Shown here in pieces: positions 57,801 to 64,000 of a DNA stretch of 64,000 bases. The DNA comes from Fragilaria crotonensis (Eukaryota > Bacillariophyta > Fragilariophyceae > Fragilariales > Fragilariaceae), in assembly GCA_022925895.1 (NCBI GenBank), contig JAKSYS010000024.1, positions 1-64,000 on the forward strand, written 5' to 3'. Below the pieces are notes generated by a model that saw only the letters and a program-made list of their open reading frames with translations, was not told the origin of the DNA and searched no databases. The position numbers were made by a program, and so were the translations under genes. Positions within the stretch are counted from its first letter, which is position 1, and each line of letters opens with the position of its first letter.

Positions 57801-60520
57801 AGCAAACACGGGCAATGGTAGCAAGCAAACTGCAGGGACACCTGCTTGATTCGGATAATATAGATATTGATGAGTTGGTGGACGATATTACTGAATCACT
57901 CCATGGCTACGAGGATGATGATGACAACACCAACGAGGCAAGTCTATACCAGATGCAAGCCACAACACAACCGTGTGAGGATCTGCATACGCGCCACTCC
58001 CTCATACAACCAGTGAAGTTCCCACTCTTCGACCAAGTTCAATCAGAGACACACGCACAAACAGTGCACGAGGAAACATGCTGGAACATGTCGACCACGG
58101 ATAGTACGGTATCACCGACAAGTATATCGGTGTCTGTGTCGGCAATACAGCAACGCGATCTGGCAGATACGGGTGCTTCTGTGAGTGCTACAGGGCTTTG
58201 ACAACTACTACATGACTTCACCACAGATACTCGGTATGAAATCACAGGCTACGATGGGAATGTTACAAAGGCTGCTGGTGAGGGATATGCACACGTACGC
58301 AACCATGATACGGAAAAGATTGACAAGATCTTGTTTGTATATGCACCAAACATAACAGGCACAATTTTTTCGCTGGAACATCATGCACAGACCCATCCAC
58401 GAATACACCGATGGTCCCAAGAAGCAATCCCAAGCACAAGTGGCGGGTGGATAACATTCTACGACCACAACGATATGGTGATTTCTCGGTACCCCACGAT
58501 CCGTTCAAAGGGAGTATACTACATACAGGACATGCAGTTCATACCAGTCCACGAGCATGGAGCATCGGACACGGTACAGGACCCACACCCCCCATCTGGT
58601 AGTACAGAAAATCATCGTCTCATTTCATCTCTTCAAGCGCATGCTGCACCACCAATGATGGATTTATTGATCGCGGGGATTTGGCAACACTCTCTGAATG
58701 GGTACCAATACCACCAGCAGCTCTGAACGTCACACCACTGTTGCATACGGTCAGTACACAAACCACAACTAGAATGGAATCGGATATCTTGAATTACGAA
58801 ATCTGGCATCAGCGAATGGCACACTGTTCCGAAGGTAAAATGCGGAAAACACAGAAACATGTCGACGGTATTCCAACGTTCCAATCCCCAGGGATTCCAT
58901 CCGTAATTCGGTGTCGAGCATGTGATATTGCAACCCTGAAGCGAGCACCACGCGGACCCCTAGCAGTCCCAAGCGAAGAAATTCAACCAGGCCAAATCTT
59001 TCACATGGATTTGGGATTCTTCCGAGGACCGAGTAACCTTGTTGAAGTATACGACCGTCACGCAGCACCTTTGCCGAAGCTCATCGAAAGCCGACAAGGA
59101 TTTGTGTGCTACCTATTGATCATCGACCGATGCACCCGATATACTTGGATCTTTCCTTTACGATCAAAATCAGTGCCACCTGATTTGATAAGGTTGTTCT
59201 TCCAGACCCATGGTAATCAGAATCGAATTGTGAAAACTCTCCGCACGGATGGCGAAGGATCGTTAGCGGAATCCCCTAAATTCAGGAGTATCATTGCAGA
59301 ATATGGATACACACTGGAGAAAACGGCAACCGATACATCATCCCAGAATGGCCTGGCAGAACGACCACATCGGACCATGGGTGAAATGACCCGGTGTTTG
59401 CTCTACTCAGCAGCCATGCCAATCTATTTCTGGGCAGATGCTATTGTATATGCAGGATATATTTACAATAGACTTTACCACGATGGAGCGAACGGAGTAC
59501 CTTACAACCTATGGACAGGCAAACGGGCGAACGTCAAAACACCTGCGAGCATTCGGCGCGCGAGTACTTGTGAAGCGCAGTGGACATCGACCCACAAAAG
59601 CGGACCCACATCACTACGACGGACGCTTTCTGCGTTTCGGGGCTACGGATCGTAATCTGATTTATTTCGATGAAATCACGCAAAGAGAGAAGATCGCACG
59701 ACATTGTACGATTGACGAATTCCACTACGCGTCTCCCAGTCGCCCACCAGGAGCAAGACAAGTGCTGGAAAAGGTGACACCACATCTCATGCATCGTCAA
59801 CACCCACAAACGGATATATGTTACCTCATAGAGGATGCAACAGCCACGGACACACCCTGCACTCCTCTCGATAGTATAGATCCCAACACAGCCGAACTCC
59901 ACAAACAACGACATCCTCAGACTGCGGTAGCAGCAATGGCGGTGTTTGATCAATTAACTCAACAAGAACGGCAGTTCGAAGAAATACTCCATTCATGTCA
60001 GTGCATCAAACTGCTGTCTACTGGCTATGTCGCTGTACAGTACCGTGATACTACGACCCTTCCGTATCTACTGTGCACTGTCCTGGGCCATATGGAGTAC
60101 TTTCCATCTTTGTCTACTACTGTAGTCTAAGAACCGGAGTGCTTCAAGCACTCAGGTCACAACTTCTTCTAATATAGCCATTACAGCCTCAACTGCATTC
60201 TTGCCGGTCACAGTGATCGTAAGGGTGAAGAGGCGACCGGCTATTGACGATACATAGTACTGCAATACAACTGACATCACTCGAATCCCGTTCGAGTCCA
60301 CATCTACTTCCGCTGGATAACCGACCGATCATCGTGATTCACCTGATTTGATCGGTGCCTAAGATAAGGCAGCTCCCCGGCGTCTGTGGACCTCACATTG
60401 CAATCCTCACTCCTGCGTGCGAGAGAACCGCTTTCGACCGGTGTCGTCACAGGTTATGAGCCTAAGTACGACAAGTACTAATTCGGTTGGCTGAACATCG
60501 TATCCCTCGCCGAGATATCT
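54900..60520 (+). mobile_element. Copia-type retroelement, fossil
   Basis: Parts in order are a long Gag-like region (from about 55163, ATG present) with an acidic, Gln-rich middle, coiled-coil stretches and a zinc knuckle CSACATYGHEVADC (near 57650); an aspartic protease core with DTGAS (near 58175); and a copia-type integrase (about 58780-59500) with an H...CRAC zinc region and the pattern of the DDE core (HMDLGF, LRTDGEG, QNGLAERPHRT). An integrase tail reaches about 60130. The rest to about 60520 is non-coding and may be terminal sequence, but no long terminal repeat pair could be matched. The element is broken, with a few interruptions, and the long uninterrupted Gag frame suggests it is younger than the fossil at the left edge. 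Confidence 0.8.
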
Positions 60521-60521
60521 C

Positions 60522-61286
60522 ATGTCGGCCTCTAAGGAGTTTTGTCCCTCAGACGATTATGTTGTCATGACGATTGACATTGATGGCAGCCCATTGGTAG
60601 AGTTTCCCCTTGGTGAACTGTTTGACAGTGCCACTTCAACGCTTACTAATGAGTACCTCAAGGTGATGCAAGACTATGCTGCACAGTTAGTTGAAGACAC
60701 GACATGGCTTGACAAGAAATTGAAATCACGTTTACTTTGCTCTCGATTTGGTGTGTTTCACCGCAGGGATGAGGATGTAAACATTTCGTTGCGAAAGCCA
60801 GCGTTGCAGAGGCGGATTACTCAGACTCTACAAAGCCACAGTGGAAGTCATCATCCAATTGAAATCCCAATCTTCATCCGTTTTCTGCGTCCCAAAGTTG
60901 ACCTTCCACCACGCAGAACAGGATTCCCTGTGACTGCCAATTGTGTTTACGACATCCATAATTCCAACAGTCACAGTTCCTCTACCACCTCTTCCGCAAC
61001 ATTTTTGCCCGTTGTTGTTGATAAAAGAGAGCAAGATTTGGACGGGAACGCATCTGCTCCTAATTCTGCATTTTGTTCCGCTTCCCAAGTCCTTGTTGAA
61101 ACTGGCGGCACAAGTGTTCCCCGAAACCGACATGAATCGCATTACAATATTGTGGCCACACCTCCTCGTGATGACACAACGACGTTTGCGGAGCTTAAGC
61201 TTCCTGATAGTATTTGTGACAGCGGGGATACTGATTTGTTGGATGGCTGTGGTATCGCAATGGGGACCCTGCTGTTGTCTCAATAG
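60522..61286 (+). CDS. Unrecognised 254-residue protein
   Basis: An open frame from ATG 60522 (MSASKEFCPSDDYVVMTIDI), directly after the copia fossil. It has an acidic N-terminus with IDIDGSPLVEFPLGELFDSA, a middle with LDKKLKSRLLCSRFGVFHRR, a Ser/Asn-rich region and an Asp-rich end. No signal peptide, membrane segment or catalytic motif is seen. It may be the start of a larger element gene, because degraded coding-like sequence with internal repeats continues to the window edge, or an unrelated host gene. Confidence 0.35.
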   Translation: MSASKEFCPSDDYVVMTIDIDGSPLVEFPLGELFDSATSTLTNEYLKVMQDYAAQLVEDTTWLDKKLKSRLLCSRFGVFHRRDEDVNISLRKPALQRRITQTLQSHSGSHHPIEIPIFIRFLRPKVDLPPRRTGFPVTANCVYDIHNSNSHSSSTTSSATFLPVVVDKREQDLDGNASAPNSAFCSASQVLVETGGTSVPRNRHESHYNIVATPPRDDTTTFAELKLPDSICDSGDTDLLDGCGIAMGTLLLSQ

Positions 61287-61289
61287 ACG

Positions 61290-64000
61290 AAAAGCACGCC
61301 AAGTATGATGACTTCAATTGCAGTTCACCTGGCGCCTACATCAGCCTCAGTATTACTCCATCGAATGAGCAGGACGTCATCGGCGACAACCCGAACGTCA
61401 TTACCTCGCTTGCATGGGAAATGACTCTCCTGGACTTCTCGCTAGTGACAGCTTTACATTTGTTGTCCACCAATTCATGGTACCGGTGTATGATTGTATC
61501 GCTGCCACGACTGCTTCACATGATTTTCCCTTTCATGGCAGTGATTGTGCTGGAATGTACCGTCTGCCCCACCCTAGACTGCTCACCATGTATCAACCAA
61601 TTGATCGCGGTCGAAGTCACGTCAGGCTACTGTAACGCACATGTTGGGTATCATTTGTTGGGATCGGAATGACACATCCCCCTATCAAGTTCCTCGTTCT
61701 TCCTATCCCACGCGGGACAAGTACTAGGGAGTGTTGCCTGTATGAGATGTCTCTTTGTTGTGGTGATGATACCGACCGTGTGTCACATGGTTAGCCACAA
61801 GTTCCTTAACCATCACTGCACCTGTTTAACTCTATGGCGTGCAACGGTGCAAGGGATGCCCAGTTCGGTGTTCGTCAGGCATGTCGATGGCGCTCCCAGA
61901 ATAACAAGATATCCCCTGCTTCACTTATTGTTGTTGACTCGGAGAAGAATAAGCAAGAATTTGCTTGTATGCTGTGGTTTCTGTTTTCTCTATTTTACAC
62001 TTATTCCACCACAGTGGAAACGGTGGATTGTGGCTGCACGACATCTGCTATACGTCTTTTGTGATGGTGTCTTTGCCATGCTGATAGCACAGCGGAGACG
62101 GCAATTTGGCATGGCTTTCGGGCAAAAGGTTTGTTCCCTGCAATGAGAACTTAACGACACTGATGGCGTTACGTTGGCAGCCGGAATGCAAGCACCCCGT
62201 ACCGATGCTGCTGTATCCGCCACAACTGTAGTGACGCGTGAACAAGCGTATCTGTTGAGTGCGTCACCTCCCTCAGCAGGTCACACTAGTGCTGCAGCAA
62301 CATCCTGCCTTCACCTCCATCGCACTGAGCCGAATTGGACGTGCTGGCTACGCAGACGACATCATTACGACACCAACCTGTGATGCCCCGACAGGTCCAT
62401 GCCGATGTTGCTCCTTCTGATCCCACAATGACCGCGCCGTTGCAACCACAATCACCGTTGCCCAATGTGCTTTCCCCATGCTTTGATGATGGAAAGTTTC
62501 CCTTGGCAAATCTCCGCCCACCGCCATTGCGCTGAGTTCTTAAGCCAGCCTTGATCATCAACACTGTGCTGCGGTGTTTGCAACGCCAAAGAGGATGTCC
62601 CATTTGACGGCAATTAATGGCAAGTCTTCGACGTCATCAAACAATATCAGCCCCGAAAGCCAGATTTGGATTCGAAGCATACCGACTGTCAGCATGTACG
62701 GTAGTAGTGCCTTGGTGGTACGGTGCTGAGGAGCTTCATTTATGTCGCCCCCGAGGTTATTTGGATTGACCGCCACAAGGGTTTTGTGATGTTATTTTAC
62801 TGCGTGGCAAGACCTTGCTTATGGTTCTACTGCACGGGCGGGTAGAGACTGCACTGTGGTTCAGCCTATGCTGCCAAGCATACTGCCAGCATGAACGGTT
62901 GTCGTGCCTTGTGGTAGATACGGCTCTGAGAAACGACATCCACGTGCCTTGGTGGTAGATACGGCTCTGAGGAAGGACATTCATGTCGCCGCCGAGGTTT
63001 CTGGTGTTTTCCCTGATGTTCTCCCAACTCTGAGATCCTGTCTGGTATCGGCAGCATCACTTGGTAATCTTTTGCAAGCACCAAAAAGTGATTACGCAAT
63101 TCGGTTGCTACCACGATTTGCGGTGCATGGGTTTTTTGCATCAGTCATCTCTATCAACCGCCATCTCCCGTGCTCTGTCCTGACGATGATGCACTGCTGT
63201 TTCTCATTGAGCAGCCCTGCTCTCAATGGTGGAGGATGTCAGTGCATCTTTGCATGTCCACGACAGCAAGGATTCATTGTGTTGTGTCATATCCCAGTGC
63301 GGCACGAAATGACCAACGACTGTGACAGTCCCATCAGCAGAGCCTTGCGCGGCAATACAATGTGCTGTGTTGCTCCACACCGTAATGCCCCGCAGCAATG
63401 GTTGCCGACAGGCATTGAACACGGTTGATTTTGTGCTGTGTCAAGTTCCCGTGCATGCCAAACCATACAGTCGACATTGACGGTCCAATCAGAAATGCCT
63501 TGCTCCTTGTGGCGGCGATACAGTGTCCTACTGGTGTATTGAACCGTACCAACAAGGAACAGCACCAATGCCAGAATTCCCACCCGAATCATCACTAATC
63601 TGCTGGGAAATTGCCTTCTCACTTCGGATCCTCCATGCTTGTTGCTGCAGATTGTGCTTAAGATTGCCAGCTCTATCTCTCCTTCCCAGGCTCTTGCAAC
63701 CACATCTTCACCGGACCCGAAGGCTGGCGGTACTACATGTATGTTTCTTGGTGTAGCAAATGCAAGGCCGCCCCCGGCCACCTTGATCGATCAAGAGTTC
63801 ATCAACAATCCTAATCTGTGCGACCAAGAGCCCTTTGCTGCCGGCATCAATTGCCTACTCTCCTATGATTGTAACCAAGGATGTCCCTTCTACATGTTTA
63901 CCAGGTATCAACCCATCGAACGAGGACGATCTTGCTTTCTTTGCCATCTTGTTGAGTTTGATCCCTAGACGTCCATCGATGCATCTCTGCTGTTTTCTCA
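61290..64000 (+). other. Degraded coding-like region with diverged internal repeats
   Basis: No complete gene. Repeated phrases suggest an ancestral repeat-containing protein: TMYQPIDRGRS (near 61590) and TRYQPIERGRS (near 63905); three versions of CCTTGGTGGTA...GGCTCTGAG...CAT(T)TATGTCGCC(C/G)CCGAGGT between 62710 and 63000; and two versions of a unit of about 95 bp (63283-63376 and 63438-63532) around CAGTCCCATCAG/CGGTCCAATCAG and TGCCTTGC. Frames are short and change often. It may belong with the frame at 60522-61286 and runs off the right edge. Confidence 0.35.

Noticed and set aside
54900-60520. Long terminal repeat pair around the second copia fossil
   Set aside because: Only a short resemblance (CACAGGTTAT and a few bases) was found between 54904 and 60447, too little to call.
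1-64000. tRNA, rRNA or other structured RNA genes
   Set aside because: No cloverleaf, rRNA core or snRNA-like sequence was recognised by eye; a covariance-model scan would be needed to be sure.

Overview
This is nuclear DNA from a heterokont alga, most probably a diatom. Two plastid-protein genes begin with a signal peptide followed by an ASAF-like cleavage site with Phe at +1 (ASAF in the HHL1-like protein, SAAF in the glycerol-3-phosphate acyltransferase). Genes have short GT-AG introns and intergenic DNA is crowded with GTAC palindromes. Five host genes are recognised with fair to good confidence: an HHL1-like thylakoid protein (13884-14573, minus), a plastid glycerol-3-phosphate acyltransferase (20012-21250, plus), a Tls1/C9orf78-type splicing protein (27294-28142, minus), a TLDc-domain protein (51449-52825, plus) and an MFSD5-type molybdate transporter (52949-54623, minus). 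They belong to unrelated pathways and do not form a cluster.

Most of the rest is mobile DNA. From left to right: a broken Ty1/copia element (1 to about 8.7 kb); a PIF/Harbinger transposon with both ends and a 3-bp target duplication (9361-13547); a Mutator-type MITE abutting the HHL1-like gene (14640-15677); a small MITE-like repeat and a reverse-transcriptase C-terminal remnant (16.5-18.9 kb); a tandem array made from the 3' end of the acyltransferase gene (21.2-22.2 kb); a higher-order 126-bp satellite (25.06-27.16 kb); a large DNA-transposon region (about 32.4-41.6 kb) with a transposase-like gene split by a Stowaway-like MITE (33778-34542) and, on the other strand, a decayed gene region with GNAT-like, Ulp1-like and papain-like parts; two related copies of an unassigned mobile-element gene family (42.8-46.8 kb); a tyrosine-recombinase element fossil (47.2-49.5 kb); a second Mutator-type MITE in front of the TLDc gene (50187-51296); a second copia fossil (about 54.9-60.5 kb); and an unassigned repeated region to the right edge.

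The most notable observation is the pair of Mutator-type MITEs. They share a diverged core of about 240 bp and have the same geometry. Each has perfect 9-bp target duplications (TGCACAGCA; TATCGGTTG). Each lies just upstream of a host gene with the same end facing it, and carries TGACGTC and CTGATTGG motifs near that end, so they may supply promoter sequence. The second is the minus-strand multi-domain region at 37.1-41.5 kb, which combines parts not usually expected together in one transposon.

All family assignments come from reading motifs by eye. No database search, alignment program or expression data were available.
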